NCBI RefSeq assembly: GCF_003432385.1
Contig: NZ_CP031841.1
Location: 4,706,501-4,770,500, forward strand
Source of the DNA: Breoghania sp. L-A4
Lineage (GTDB): Bacteria > Pseudomonadota > Alphaproteobacteria > Rhizobiales > Stappiaceae
Direction: 5' to 3'
Length of the DNA: 64,000 nucleotides
The position numbers and the translations under genes were made by a program. Each line of letters begins with the position of its first letter. Within the stretch, counting starts at the first letter, position 1. Under the pieces are notes generated by a model. That model did no database searches. It was not told where the DNA came from and saw nothing but the letters and a program-made list of their open reading frames with translations. Shown here in pieces: positions 1 to 10,967 of the stretch.

Positions 1-255
1 CATCTGACCACAACGGTCAACGGCCAGCTGCGCCAGGACGACACGACGGAAAACCTGATCTTTCCGTTTGCCGACCTGCTCGTCTATGTCAGCTCCTTCA
101 TGACCCTGAAGCCAGGCGACATGATCCTCACCGGCACGCCGACCGGCGCCGGCGCCCGCTTCGATCCGCCGATCTGGCTGAAGCCGGGCGATGTGGTCGA
201 GATCACCGTGCCGGAGATCGGCGTGCTGAAGAACGGCGTCGTCGACGAGACCTGA
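1..255 (+). CDS. Fumarylacetoacetate hydrolase family protein, C-terminal part (5' end outside window)
   Basis: Frame 1 is open from the window edge to TGA at 253-255 and gives the last 84 residues. The segment has the C-terminal FAH-fold signature: a GDMILTGTPTGAG stretch followed by LKPGDVVEITVPEIGVLKN, the end of the catalytic barrel in FAH / 2-hydroxyhepta-2,4-diene-1,7-dioate isomerase / acylpyruvase enzymes. These are cytosolic metal-dependent C-C hydrolases or isomerases of aromatic and keto-acid catabolism. The metal-binding residues lie upstream of the window, so the exact substrate cannot be told. Confidence 0.85.
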   Translation, partial: HLTTTVNGQLRQDDTTENLIFPFADLLVYVSSFMTLKPGDMILTGTPTGAGARFDPPIWLKPGDVVEITVPEIGVLKNGVVDET

Positions 256-444
256 GCGGAGCCCCGGACGCGGCGCGTCACCGCCGGAATTGGCGGTTTT
301 GTGGCGATTGCCACAGGGCGCTGCCGTGTCCGCGTTCTAAAATCGGTCCAGTCGAGACGTCATTTTCACAACCATGTTTCTTCACGGCGCGGTCCGTGAT
401 GTCCATCGCCATGCCGCGCCCGCATTTCATTGGGGAGCACGACA

Positions 445-978
445 ATGGCCAGAACAACGATCAATCAGACAGCGCGCGGCGCCACAAGCTCAGAGATGAC
501 GACGCTTCAGGTCATGATCCTGAGCGGCATCGGCGGCGCGGCGATTTCCCTGGGCTCTTTTCCCGATCTCCTGAAAGGCGACGTCGCGTTCTTTGTCGCG
601 GCTGATTCCGTGCAATTGCTCGGCTTCGCCATCCGGATCATCGGCGGTGCGCTGCTCGGCGCCTTCTGGGGCTATCTGCATTGCCCGGAATCCAAGCCGA
701 TCAAGGCGTTCCAGCTCGGCCTGATCGCGCCGGCCGCCATCGCCAGCATGGTCTTTTCCAACATCGACGCGACTGACGGCAAGACCACGCAGCCCGCGCC
801 TCCGGCAATCGAGGAAAGCGCCGTCCACGGCGATCTTCGGCTGGATGCCCGGCCGGGCCTGTTCTCGCTGATCGGCTCGGCGCACGCGGACGGGCTGTCG
901 GACACGGTCATCCTTCGGCCGGACTCGCCCCAGGACAGCTTCCTCGACCGGCTGATCAAGGGCATCGTCGGCAAATAA
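445..978 (+). CDS. Hypothetical membrane protein
   Basis: A 177-residue protein that I do not recognise. ATG 445 is preferred over an in-frame TTG at 430 because a GGGGAG ribosome site at 432-437 lies 7 bases upstream of it. The first 100 residues hold three hydrophobic stretches (about 20-38, 55-78, 90-106), the middle one glycine-rich (GFAIRIIGGALLGAFWGYLH). The C-terminal 70 residues are polar, Pro/Ala/Asp-rich and probably flexible. It looks like a small inner-membrane protein. It stands alone between the FAH gene and a convergent peptidase gene. Confidence 0.6.
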   Translation: MARTTINQTARGATSSEMTTLQVMILSGIGGAAISLGSFPDLLKGDVAFFVAADSVQLLGFAIRIIGGALLGAFWGYLHCPESKPIKAFQLGLIAPAAIASMVFSNIDATDGKTTQPAPPAIEESAVHGDLRLDARPGLFSLIGSAHADGLSDTVILRPDSPQDSFLDRLIKGIVGK

Positions 979-996
979 TCCCGGCGAAGACGCCGG

Positions 997-1893
997 TCAG
1001 AGCTGCGCGCTGAAGGTGTCGCAGGCGGCGGGCTCGCCGCTCTCCAGCCCGCGGCGGAACCAGGCCGCGCGCTGCTGGGAGGTTCCGTGGTTGAAGCTTT
1101 CAGGCTCCACGTAGCCCTGGCTGCGGCGCTGCAGGGCGTCGTCGCCGATCTGGCGCGCCGCGTTCAGCGCCTCGGCGATGTCGCCCTCCTCCAGCAGTCC
1201 CTTCTTGTCGGTGTGCCCCGCCCAGATGCCGGCGAAGCAATCCGCCTGAAGTTCGACCCGCACGGACATGCGGTTGGCCTCGACCGCGCTGAGGCTCCGG
1301 CGCGCCTCGTGGAAGCGCGGCAGCACGCCGATCAGGTTCTGAACATGGTGGCCGACCTCATGCGCCAGCACGTAAGCCTGGGCGAAATCGCCGCCGGCGT
1401 TCAACCCGCGCTCGAGCTGGTCGTAGAACGTCAGGTCGATGTAGACCTTGCTGTCGGCCGGGCAATAGAACGGCCCCGTTGAGGATGACGCGAGCCCGCA
1501 GCCCGAGCGCACCTGGCCGGAAAACAGCACCAGAACCGGCTCCACGTAGCGCTCGCCGTCCTTGCCGAACAGCGCGTGCCAGACGTCCTCGGTCTCGGCC
1601 AGCACGGTGGACACGAAGCGCTTCGCCTCGTCGTTGCGCGCCGGCGTCTGCCGCGCGCCCGAGGATGTTTGCGGCGCGCCGTCGCCAAAGAGAACCGCCG
1701 GATCGATGCCCAGCGCCGTCATGCCGGCATAAAGCGCCACCAGCACGAGAATGCCGCCCAGCCCGAGCCCGCGGGCGCCGCGCCGGCTTCCCCGCCCGAT
1801 CGGCAGCCGGAACCCCGCGCCGCGGCTTCGGGATCCGCTCTGGCCGCGCACATCCTGCACGTTGCCGCTTTGCCGCCTGCCCTTCCAGCGCAT
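997..1893 (-). CDS. ypfJ: YpfJ-family neutral zinc metallopeptidase
   Basis: A 298-residue protein, family-typical in length. An Arg/Gly-rich N-terminus (1-42) precedes one membrane segment (about 43-63), so the catalytic part probably faces the periplasm. The zinc-binding HEVGHH motif is at 178-183, with the downstream ELQADCFAGIWA segment supplying the expected third ligand region. The GCG...YCPAD region at about 131-148 is also typical of the family (PF04228). The natural substrate of these peptidases is unknown. The gene converges on the preceding membrane-protein gene with an 18-base gap. Confidence 0.85.
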   Translation of the reverse strand: MRWKGRRQSGNVQDVRGQSGSRSRGAGFRLPIGRGSRRGARGLGLGGILVLVALYAGMTALGIDPAVLFGDGAPQTSSGARQTPARNDEAKRFVSTVLAETEDVWHALFGKDGERYVEPVLVLFSGQVRSGCGLASSSTGPFYCPADSKVYIDLTFYDQLERGLNAGGDFAQAYVLAHEVGHHVQNLIGVLPRFHEARRSLSAVEANRMSVRVELQADCFAGIWAGHTDKKGLLEEGDIAEALNAARQIGDDALQRRSQGYVEPESFNHGTSQQRAAWFRRGLESGEPAACDTFSAQL

Positions 1894-2119
1894 GATGCCG
1901 TCTCCCGCCTTGCCGCCCGCCCCATGGGCGTTGTCCCAGACTAGAATAGATTCACCGTGGCCGGATACCGGATTTGCGAGCCGCGCACACGATGACGGCC
2001 GCAGGCGGCATCGCGGTTCGAAGCATCTCCCGTCCGCGCCGCGACACCGCGCGCCGTTCCCATGTCAACGGCGCGGTGGTATCGAGAGACCGGATGCTTC
2101 GCACTCAGCCAGGACAACC

Positions 2120-2521
2120 ATGACCGACGCATTGAATTCACCCGGCGGGATTTCCGTGGCCTCGACGCTCAGTGCCGTATGCGCCGGGCTCGCGGGCGCT
2201 GCGGGCGTGGCGCTGTCGGCCGCCGCCGCGCACGTGGACGCCTCGGACTTCGTCCGCGCCGCGGCCGGCATGTGCCTCGCGCACGCGCCGCTGCTGCTCG
2301 TGCTGTCGCTGCCCGGCGCGCGGGCCCGGCTTCGCTGGCCCGCGATTCCCGCGGCGATGACCGTCCTGGGGTTGCTGCTGTTCGCCGGCGACATGGTGCG
2401 CCGCGCCTTTTTCGACGCCAGCCTGTTCGCCAAAGCCGCGCCCACCGGCGGCATGCTGATGATCGGCGCCTGGCTCACCGTTGCCGCACTCGCGGCATTT
2501 GCCGCCATGCGGCGTCGCTGA
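2120..2521 (+). CDS. DUF423 family small membrane protein
   Basis: A 133-residue, very hydrophobic protein with four predicted membrane segments. An AGLAGAAGVALSAAAAH segment, a central Leu-rich helix and a C-terminal PTGGMLMIGAWLTVAALAA segment give the layout of the DUF423/YgdD family (about 120-135 residues). Function is unknown. ATG 2120 follows AGGACAACC, a moderate ribosome site. It lies 172 bases upstream of the 5'-nucleotidase gene on the same strand. Confidence 0.65.
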   Translation: MTDALNSPGGISVASTLSAVCAGLAGAAGVALSAAAAHVDASDFVRAAAGMCLAHAPLLLVLSLPGARARLRWPAIPAAMTVLGLLLFAGDMVRRAFFDASLFAKAAPTGGMLMIGAWLTVAALAAFAAMRRR

Positions 2522-2693
2522 TCCGCTCGCTCGCTGGCTGAACGACAGTCTGGATTCACCGGTTCCCGCCGCGCGCCTGCGCAAGGAAACAGTTGCGCGG
2601 CGGCGCAATCGGCAGCACCGTATACCCTTGGAATTCTCTCAAGACATATCCGGAACAGCCGGATTTGCTCTTGCCGGACAAAGGGGCGCGACC

Positions 2694-4319
2694 ATGAAGA
2701 CAGTACTGACCCATATCGCGGCCATCCCGCTTGCCGCCATTCTCGGCACGGCCGGGATCAGCGCTCCGGCGCTGGCCGATTTCTCCATGACCATCCTGCA
2801 CACCAATGATTTCCATTCGCGCATCGAGCCGATCAACAAGTACGATTCCACCTGCGGATCCAAGGACCTGGAAGAAGGGAAATGTTTTGGCGGATCGGCG
2901 CGCTTCGTCACCAAGGTCAAGGAGCGCCGCGAGGCGATCGAGGCGGCTGGCGGCAATGTCGCGCTGTTCGACGGCGGCGACCAGTTCCAGGGCTCGCTGT
3001 TCTACACCTACTACAAGGGCAAGGCCGCGGCCGAGATGATGAACCTCATCGGCTACGACGCCATGACGGTGGGCAACCATGAGTTCGACGACGGACCCGA
3101 GGTGCTTTCCGGCTTCATCGACGCCGTCGACTTCCCGATTCTGCTCGCCAACGCCGATACGAGCGGCGAGATGGCTCTGAAAGACAAGCTCAAGGGCGTC
3201 ACCATCATCGAGAAGGGCGGCGAGAAGATCGGGCTGATCGGGCTGACGCCGGAGGACACGGATGAATTGTCGTCGCCGGGCAAGAACATCCGGTTTCTCG
3301 ACGCCATCGCCACCCTGAAGGGCGCGGTGCAGGGGCTGGAGGCCTCCGGCGTCAACAAGATCATCGCGCTGTCGCACTCCGGCTACGGCCGCGACCTGCA
3401 GCTCGCCGCCGCCGTCCCCGGCATCGACGTGATCGTCGGCGGGCACTCCAACACGCTGCTGTCCAACACCTCCGACCGCGCCGCCGGTCCCTATCCGACC
3501 ATGGTCGAGGCCCCGGACGGCGGCAAGACCGCCGTCGTTCAGGCCTATGCCTATGGCAAGCTGCTGGGCGAACTCAATGTGATCTGGGATGATGACGGCA
3601 AGGTTGTCTCCGCCGAGGGCGAGCCCATCGTCATGGACGCGGCGGTCGCCGAGGACGAGGACACCAAGGCGCGCATCGCGGCAATGGCGGAGCCGCTGGA
3701 CGAGATCCGCAACACGGTGATCGGCGCAACGGCCGCCCCCATCGACGGATCGCGCGACACCTGCCGGGCGCGCGAATGCGAGATGGGCGATCTCGTCGCC
3801 GACGCCATGCTCGACCGGGTCAAGGATCAGGGCATGCAGATCGCCATCCAGAACGGCGGCGGGTTGCGCGCCTCGATCGACGCGGGCGAGGTCACAATGG
3901 GCGAGGTTCTCTCGGTGCTGCCGTTCCAGAACACGCTGGCCACCTTCCGGCTGAAGGGCTCCGACGTGATCGCGGCGCTGGAGAACGGCCTGTCGCAGGT
4001 CGAGGAAGGCGGCGGACGCTTCCCGCAGGTCGCCGGAATCCGCTTCAGCTGGTCGCGCGCCAAACCCGCCGGCGAGCGCATCACCGCCATCGAGGTGATG
4101 GGCGCGGACGGCTACGAACCGCTCGATCCCAGCGCGCTCTACGGCGTGGTCTCCAACAACTTCATGCGCGGCGGCGGCGACGGCTATTCCGTCTTCGAGA
4201 CCGAAGCCACGGACGCCTACGACTACGGCCCCGGACTGGAACAGGTGGTCGCGGACTACATCCAGGCAACCGGCGGCTACGTGCCCAAGACCGACGGCCG
4301 CATCACCGAAGCGGACTGA
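2694..4319 (+). CDS. Secreted 5'-nucleotidase / UshA-type metallophosphatase
   Basis: A 541-residue periplasmic enzyme that should release phosphate from nucleotides. ATG 2694 follows an AAGGGG ribosome site and opens a signal peptide with likely cleavage after ALA (about residue 28). The calcineurin-like metal motifs follow in order: LHTNDFH (Asp39, His41), DGGDQ (Asp96), GNHEFD (about 128-132), SHSGYG and GGHSN. The C-terminal 5'-nucleotidase domain has NGGGLRASIDAGEVT and a nucleotide-binding NNFMRGGGDGYSVF segment. The gene appears monocistronic and is followed by a palindromic repeat. Confidence 0.9.
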   Translation: MKTVLTHIAAIPLAAILGTAGISAPALADFSMTILHTNDFHSRIEPINKYDSTCGSKDLEEGKCFGGSARFVTKVKERREAIEAAGGNVALFDGGDQFQGSLFYTYYKGKAAAEMMNLIGYDAMTVGNHEFDDGPEVLSGFIDAVDFPILLANADTSGEMALKDKLKGVTIIEKGGEKIGLIGLTPEDTDELSSPGKNIRFLDAIATLKGAVQGLEASGVNKIIALSHSGYGRDLQLAAAVPGIDVIVGGHSNTLLSNTSDRAAGPYPTMVEAPDGGKTAVVQAYAYGKLLGELNVIWDDDGKVVSAEGEPIVMDAAVAEDEDTKARIAAMAEPLDEIRNTVIGATAAPIDGSRDTCRARECEMGDLVADAMLDRVKDQGMQIAIQNGGGLRASIDAGEVTMGEVLSVLPFQNTLATFRLKGSDVIAALENGLSQVEEGGGRFPQVAGIRFSWSRAKPAGERITAIEVMGADGYEPLDPSALYGVVSNNFMRGGGDGYSVFETEATDAYDYGPGLEQVVADYIQATGGYVPKTDGRITEAD

Positions 4320-4416
4320 TCGTAGGCTCGCTGATCGCAGGCCATTGCGCGAAAACGAAAGGGCGCGCCGATCGCGGCGCGCCCCGGACTTCTGGCAGTG
4401 CCGGAAATCCCTCCTT

Positions 4417-4492
4417 CGTCATGGTCGGGCTTGTCCCGACCATCCATAAGTCCTTGAAATCATGGATCCTCGGCACAAGGCCGAGGATGACG
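4417..4492. repeat. Palindromic intergenic element B (two hairpins), copy 1
   Basis: Two adjacent hairpins: GGTCGGGCTTGTCCCGACC near 4422-4440 and ATCCTCGGCACAAGGCCGAGGAT near 4465-4487, separated by about 25 bases. The outer ends (CGTCAT / ATGACG) are also complementary. The right hairpin recurs in inverted orientation at 49245-49274. It lies between the 5'-nucleotidase and AsmA genes, which converge here, so it may also serve as a bidirectional terminator. Mobile palindromes of this type are common in Hyphomicrobiales. Confidence 0.75.
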
Positions 4493-4517
4493 ATTGAGGG
4501 CATGAGGGGGAAAGGCG

Positions 4518-7500
4518 CTACTTCTTCTTGCCGAATCCGAAGATGCCCGAGGGCAGGTTGAACCCGTCCTCCAGCGCCTTGAGCACGGCGTCGGTGTCGG
4601 CCTCCCCGTCGATGACCTTCTGAACATCGATGGCGCCGCCGTTGGTCACCTGCTTGAGCGCCTCGCTGGCCGCCTTGCCAGGATCGTCCTTGAGCGCCGA
4701 AAGCAGCCCGCCGCCGATCTCGCGCAATTGCTTGTAGGCGGCGTCGGGATTTTCGAGAATTCCGGCGATATCGGGGTAGATCTTCGGCTTGTCCCAAGGG
4801 CCACGGATAATCACCGGAACGCCCAGGCCCGCCAGTTCGGCGTCACCCGCGCCCTGGCCTTTCAACGAGGCGACCACCTTCGGCTCCACGCGCCAGTCGA
4901 GATATTTCCTCGGCATGTCGGTGGTGCCGCTGCCGGAGATCCGCACCAGCGGGCCGACCATCTTCAGGTCCGTGTTGCGCGCGACGCCCTTGTCGATGGC
5001 GAAACTGCCCGAAAGCTCGCTGAAATCGGTCTTCTCCGCCGTCGCCGACTGCCAGCCGAGCAGGGTCTGCACCGACAGCCCGCGCATCATCTGCGGAATA
5101 TTGATGCCGCGGATGGCGCCGTCTGTGAACGACGTGCGGGCCGAGCCGCTGAGCGCGCCGACCAGCTCCGCCTGGCTGCGGCCGCTCGCCGCCACGTCGA
5201 GATCGATCGCAGCGGTGCCCTCGATCCAGTCGAAGCCGGCCGCGTCGCGCAGCAGCGGATGCGCCGACAGGCCGCCGAGGCTTGCGACGGCAGCCACGCG
5301 CGGCACCTCCGCCTGCCCATCGAGCAGCACCCGGCCGGTGGCCGTGCCGCCGTAAAGCGCCAGTTCCTTGAGATCCGCGTTGAGCACCCCGCCTTTCAGC
5401 CCGACGGTCAGGCGGCTCGCGCCAATCGTCAGCTTGTCCCAGGTGATACCCTTGGTGGTGATGTCGAGATCCGCATCCGCCGCCTTCAGTCCGGCGAAAT
5501 CGATCGGCTCCGTGCTCCAACCGGCTGCCGCCGCGACAGGGGCGGCAGCGGCGGCATTGCCACCCTGCCCTGACGTCGCGCCGTCTGCCCGAGATAGGGG
5601 TCGAGCGCGATCTGCTCGAGCGCGAACGACGCCTTGATCACCGGCACGGCGCCGGAAAGCTGGATGCTGCCTTCGCCCCGTCCCGAGGTGCCGTCGAGAC
5701 TGACATCGGTCTCCTCAAAACTCAGCCCGTCCGGCGTGGCGTTGAAGCGTCCGGACACCGAGAACGGTCCGAGCCCGCCGCCAGGCCCCAGCGGCCGTCC
5801 GACCCAGGCGAGCAACCCGCGCAGATCGGGCGTCCTGACCGACACCCGGCCATCGAACGCGCCGTCGGGCGCCGCCGTCCCCGTGACTCCGGCGCTCAGC
5901 CGATTGCCGCTCAGGGACGCCTGCACCGGCATTGGCTTGCCGGCCAGCATGGCGGCGGGGGACGCCGTGGCGCTGAGCGCGAACCGCTCGCCGCGCCAGT
6001 CCAGTCCGCCGGACGCCTTGACCGGCTGATCGAGGCCGGCGATCGCCACCTCCACATCGATGTTGTCGAGACGATCGGCGGCGGCGTCCAGCGCCTCCGC
6101 GAGGCCGAGACCCGCATAGGAACCGCCATCCAGCCTGACCGTGCCCTGCACTTCCATATTCGCCAGTAGCGCCTCGCTGGTCGCACCCTCGCTGGCATAG
6201 GAGAGGTGGCTCGTCAGCGTGCCGGTCAGCGCTTCGGACCGCCCCGCGAAGGCCATCAGCTGCGCCAGATCCACCATGTCGCCCGCGCGGTGCCCGAGAC
6301 AAGAGCCCGGCCGTCACGCTGGTGCGCGTTGAGCGCGAAGCCGCCGCTGCCGCCGAAGGCGCGAAGCTCGGCCAGCGTCACCGCCAGCAAGCCGTCCTGC
6401 AGCACCGCGGAGAGATCCGCGTCGCGCACCTCGACGCCGGCGCCCTTGAGCACGCCGACCGTCAAGCCGATGTCCGCGTCGAGCGCGCCAAGCCCGGAGA
6501 GATCCAGCGGCGCGGAATCCGCTCTCGCGGCGGCCGTCGCGGGCGCAGACTTCGCCGCCGCCTCCGGCGCGCCATCCGCCGCAACCGCAGATTCACCCGA
6601 TGGCGCTGGCGGCGCGCGGAACTGGTCAAGATCGATCTGGGCGATCGCGAAGTCGCCCTTCACCACGGGCTTCTGGCCGGCGATGTCGGCCTGCAGCGCG
6701 CCGGTAAGCACCGTCTCGCCGATCGCCGCGGAAATATCGCTCACCCGGGCGCTGGCAGGATTGAGATCGCCGCTCGCCTTGATGGCGAAGGCGTCGAGTC
6801 CCGCCACGTCGCCGACCGGAATGTGTAGCGCGGCTAGAAGATCACCCAGCGACGCCCGTCCGCGTCAAGCGCGAAGCTTCCGCCAAGCGGCGCGCTGCCG
6901 AAAGTGCCCGCGAGCCGGGCCGTGGCCAAGTCGTTGGACACCGTCAGCCGCATGTCGCTCGGCTCGCCCATCGCCAGCGCCAGCGGCTTCGCCACATCGG
7001 CGGCCAGCGTCAGCGGCACGCCGCGCCAGTCGAGCGAGCCTTCCAGCGTCGCGGTATCCTCGAGTGACGGGACCGCCAGCGTCACATTGACCGAATTCAC
7101 CTCGTGCCGGACGCCCGTGCGCAGGTCGCTCCAGGCCAGCGCCCCGTCCTTCAGCGTCAGCGCGTCAAGCCGCACGCGACGCAGAATCGCCGCCGCGCCG
7201 GCGCCCTCAGCGTCTTGCGGCGCATCGGCGGCCGTCACCACCTCGCCCTGCGCGTCGCCATCCGCGCCGGCGATGATGCCGGCCAGCGGATCGGCGCCGG
7301 TCATCTCATGCGGCAGCACCCGGCGCGGCGCCCAGCTGGTGCGGCCCCATTTGTCGACCTCCAGCAGGATACGCGGCTCCACCAGCGTGATGCCGGTGAT
7401 CCGCGCCTGCCCGCCGATCAGCGCCGACAGCGCCAGCGAGAAATCGATCTGCCGGATCTTGACGAATTCGATGCCGTCGGCGCCCGCCTCGCCCGACAGG

Positions 7501-7706
7501 CCCACATCGCGCGCCGAAAGATTGAAGCCCGGCAGCAGGCTCAGCCCGACCGGTCCGTCGATGCGCAGCCGCCAGCCCGTCGCGGCTTCGACCTGGGCGA
7601 CGATTTCTCTCTTGATGGTCTCTTTGGGCAGGAAAAACGGGACGATCAGCCCGGCCGCCACGACGGCAAACAAAAGGGCGCCGAAACCGACGAGCAAACG
7701 TTTCAC
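4518..7706 (-). CDS. AsmA family protein (reads as four pieces; three apparent -1 frameshifts)
   Basis: Together the four frames encode one continuous AsmA-type protein of about 1063 residues: N-terminal membrane anchor (VGFGALLFAVVAAGLIVPFFL), an AsmA N-domain with LRIDGPVGLSLLPGF, and a C-terminal AsmA_2 region ending in GFGKKK. AsmA-like proteins span the periplasm and are linked to lipid transport and outer-membrane homeostasis. The frame breaks near 6845-6847, 6282-6284 and 5563-5565, each beside a CCC run (GGG on the coding strand). One extra G at each point joins the pieces without loss, for example ...SGTARGDMVDLAQL... at the second site. I favour sequence error over a true pseudogene. 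Confidence 0.8.
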
Positions 7707-8087
7707 GCGGACCTCCCGCCGGAGCGCCGCCCGCGAGAACCGACATGGTCTCGCGACAAGCCGCGTCCGGATTCACACTCGCGGCGCACGCTCCCGATGA
7801 AAAACGTCTCCGTTCGCCCGCAGGAAGATGCGCCTGGCCGTGCCGAAATCGAATCGGAGCGAATCACCAAACGGGGAGATTCATCCCGATATCCGTCCCT
7901 GCATGACAAGAATTCGCACGCGGATCAATCCATCGCACGGGTCACGCAAATGTACTGACCCGTCCGGTTCCAAGCGAACTCCGCCGCCACGCGGTCATCC
8001 AGCACGTGGATTTTAGGCAAAAGCATGACCATACGGAGGCGGCGGCAGCCGCTTCCACGCGCCCGGCGCCGGCGTTACACCGCCGGT
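7707..8087. other. Intergenic region between AsmA gene and urtE
   Basis: No supported gene in about 380 bases. Short open frames here have no recognisable content or ribosome site. The AsmA promoter must lie at the left end. The right end holds a hairpin just after urtE (see 8069-8086). Confidence 0.5.
8069..8086 (-). terminator. Hairpin just downstream of urtE
   Basis: A perfect 6-bp dyad CCGGCG-N6-CGCCGG starts one base after the urtE stop codon. There is no T-run after it on the minus strand, so it is a GC-rich hairpin that could protect the mRNA end or assist Rho-dependent termination rather than a classical intrinsic terminator. Confidence 0.45.
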
Positions 8088-8783
8088 CTAAACGGTCAGG
8101 TGCCGGCGGACTTCCGTCTCCACCATGCTCTCGCGCGTGCCGGCGACGACGATCTCGCCGCGGTCCATCACCGCGAAATCGTCGGCCAGATCCCGGGCGA
8201 ACTCGAAATATTGCTCGACCAGCAGGATCGCCATGGTGCCCTGGTCGCGCAGCCATTCGATGGCCCGGCCGATGTCCTTGATGATCGACGGCTGAATGCC
8301 CTCGGTCGGCTCGTCGAGCACCAGGAGGCGCGGACGGGTGACCAGCGCGCGGGCGATCGCCAGTTGCTGCTGCTGGCCGCCCGACAGATCGCCGCCGCGC
8401 CGCTTGAGCATGTCCTTGAGCACCGGAAACAGCTCGAACACGTCCTCGGGAACCGAGCGGTCGCCGTGTTTCAGCGGCGCGTAGCCTGTCTCCAGGTTCT
8501 CCTTGACGCTGAGCAGCGGGAAGATCTCGCGCCCCTGCGGCACATAGGCGATGCCCTGGCGGGCGCGGGCATGCGGCGTCAGCCCGGAGATGTCGGCGCC
8601 GTCCCATTCGATCCGCCCCTTGGAGATCGCATGCTGTCCGGCGATGGCGCGCAGCGTCGAGGTCTTGCCCACGCCGTTGCGGCCCATCAGGCAGGTGACC
8701 TTGCCGGCTTCCGCCTTCAGCGACACGCCCCAGAGCGCCTGCGCAGCGCCGTAGTGAAGATCGATGTTGTCGATGGTCAGCAT
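8088..8783 (-). CDS. urtE: Urea ABC transporter ATP-binding subunit UrtE
   Basis: A 231-residue LivF-like ATPase, last gene of the urtABCDE operon. It powers high-affinity urea import with UrtD. Walker A is GRNGVGKTS, the signature is LSGGQQQQLAIAR, and Walker B with the following loop is RLLVLDEPTEGIQPS; the switch His region is VEQYFEFA. The start MLTIDNIDLHYG is the usual UrtE N-terminus, so the upstream in-frame extension is excluded. A palindromic repeat separates it from urtD. Confidence 0.93.
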   Translation of the reverse strand: MLTIDNIDLHYGAAQALWGVSLKAEAGKVTCLMGRNGVGKTSTLRAIAGQHAISKGRIEWDGADISGLTPHARARQGIAYVPQGREIFPLLSVKENLETGYAPLKHGDRSVPEDVFELFPVLKDMLKRRGGDLSGGQQQQLAIARALVTRPRLLVLDEPTEGIQPSIIKDIGRAIEWLRDQGTMAILLVEQYFEFARDLADDFAVMDRGEIVVAGTRESMVETEVRRHLTV

Positions 8784-8812
8784 GGTGGTTGCCTGTGTTT
8801 GCTTTTCCGATC

Positions 8813-8957
8813 CGTCCCGGATCTGCGCAGCGGCATTCCATGCCGCGGCGCGTCCGGGATGACGCATCTTGAACTCGTCGCCCTAAGATCGCGCCATCTC
8901 TCGATTGTCATCCCGGACGCATTGCAGCACGCAGTGATGCGATGCAGATCCGGGACG
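8813..8957. repeat. Palindromic element with 14-bp perfect terminal repeats, inside the urt operon
   Basis: CGTCCCGGATCTGC at 8813-8826 is an exact inverted copy of GCAGATCCGGGACG at 8944-8957. Sub-terminal GTCCGGGATGAC and GTCATCCCGGAC segments form a further dyad. The 145-base element fills nearly all of the urtD-urtE gap, where tight spacing would be expected. It carries no gene. Confidence 0.75.
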
Positions 8958-8980
8958 ATAAGCGCGAGCGATCCCGCCAT

Positions 8981-9763
<783 letters not shown>

Positions 9764-9767
9764 GGGT

Positions 9768-10967
9768 TCACTCCGCTGCCTGGCCGCTGAGATTACCGCG
9801 CGCCGCGGCCGACTGCGGCGGGGCGCCGGGCCCCTCGCCGCGTCCCGATTCCGCGTTCGCGGAGATCCTGCGCTGGCGCAACGCCGTCCAGCCCTGGTTC
9901 ACGGTGCCGACGATGCCCTTGGGCAGGAACAGCGTCACGGCGATGAACAGCCCGCCCAGCGCGAACAGCCAGATCTCGGGCAGCGCGCCGGTGAACCAGG
10001 TCTTGGCGAAATTCACCAGCACCGCGCCGATGATCGGACCCACCAGCGTGCCGCGGCCGCCGACTGCCACCCAGATCACCGCCTCGATGGAGTTGGCCGG
10101 GGCGAATTCGCTCGGGTTGATGATGCCCACCTGCGGCACATAGAGCGCGCCGGCCACGCCCGCCATCATGGCGGAGACCACCCAGACGAACAGCTTGTAG
10201 TGCTCCACCCGGTAGCCGAGGAAGCGGGTGCGGCTTTCCGCGTCGCGCACGCCGACCAGCACCTTGCCGAGCTTGGAGCGGGTGATCGCGCAGGCGATCA
10301 TGAAGCCGAGGATCACCGCGATGACGGAGGCCGCGAACAGCCCGGCGCGCGTGCCATCCGCCTGCACCGAGTAGCCGAGGATATCCTTGAAGTCGGTCAG
10401 GCCGTTGTTGCCGCCAAAGCCCATGTCGTTGCGGAAGAAGGCCAGCAGCAGCGCGTAGGTCATCGCCTGGGTGATGATCGACAGATAGACGCCGGTCACC
10501 CGCGAGCGGAAGGCGAACCAGCCGAAGGCGAAGGCCAGCAGCGCCGGAACGAAGAGCACCATGACGGCGGCGAAGGGGAACATGTCGAAGCCGTACCAGT
10601 ACCAAGGCAGTTCCTTCCAGTTGAGGAACACCATGAAGTCCGGCAGGTCCGCGTTGCCGTAGACGCCGCGGGTGCCGATCTGGCGCATCAGATACATGCC
10701 CATGGCGTAGCCGCCGAGCGAGAAGAACGCCCCGTGGCCGAGCGAGAGGATGCCGCAATAGCCCCACACCAGGTCCACCGAGAGCGCCAGCAGCGCATAC
10801 GTCATGTACTTGCCGACGAGGCTCACCGCATAGGTCGGCACATGCAGCGGATGGTCGACCGGCAGCAGCAGATTGGCGGCGGGAACCGCCACCGCGATGG
10901 CCGCGAGGATGGCGATGACGATCAGCGCCTTGCCGTCCAGCGCGCGCAGGATGAACGAGGTGATCAT
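9768..10967 (-). CDS. urtC: Urea ABC transporter permease UrtC
   Basis: A 399-residue LivM-type permease. The ATG at 10967 overlaps the urtB stop codon as ATGA. Multiple membrane segments span the protein. The BPD_transp_2 hallmark GGRGTLVGPIIGAVLVN lies near residue 318, and WGYCGILSLGHGAFFSLGGYAMGMYL near residue 78 matches UrtC. The C-terminal 50 residues are polar and cytosolic. It partners UrtB to form the urea channel in the inner membrane. Confidence 0.93.
   Translation of the reverse strand: MITSFILRALDGKALIVIAILAAIAVAVPAANLLLPVDHPLHVPTYAVSLVGKYMTYALLALSVDLVWGYCGILSLGHGAFFSLGGYAMGMYLMRQIGTRGVYGNADLPDFMVFLNWKELPWYWYGFDMFPFAAVMVLFVPALLAFAFGWFAFRSRVTGVYLSIITQAMTYALLLAFFRNDMGFGGNNGLTDFKDILGYSVQADGTRAGLFAASVIAVILGFMIACAITRSKLGKVLVGVRDAESRTRFLGYRVEHYKLFVWVVSAMMAGVAGALYVPQVGIINPSEFAPANSIEAVIWVAVGGRGTLVGPIIGAVLVNFAKTWFTGALPEIWLFALGGLFIAVTLFLPKGIVGTVNQGWTALRQRRISANAESGRGEGPGAPPQSAAARGNLSGQAAE

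Noticed and set aside
430-444. TTG start for the small membrane protein
   Set aside because: ATG 445 has the better-spaced GGGGAG site; the TTG lies on top of that site.
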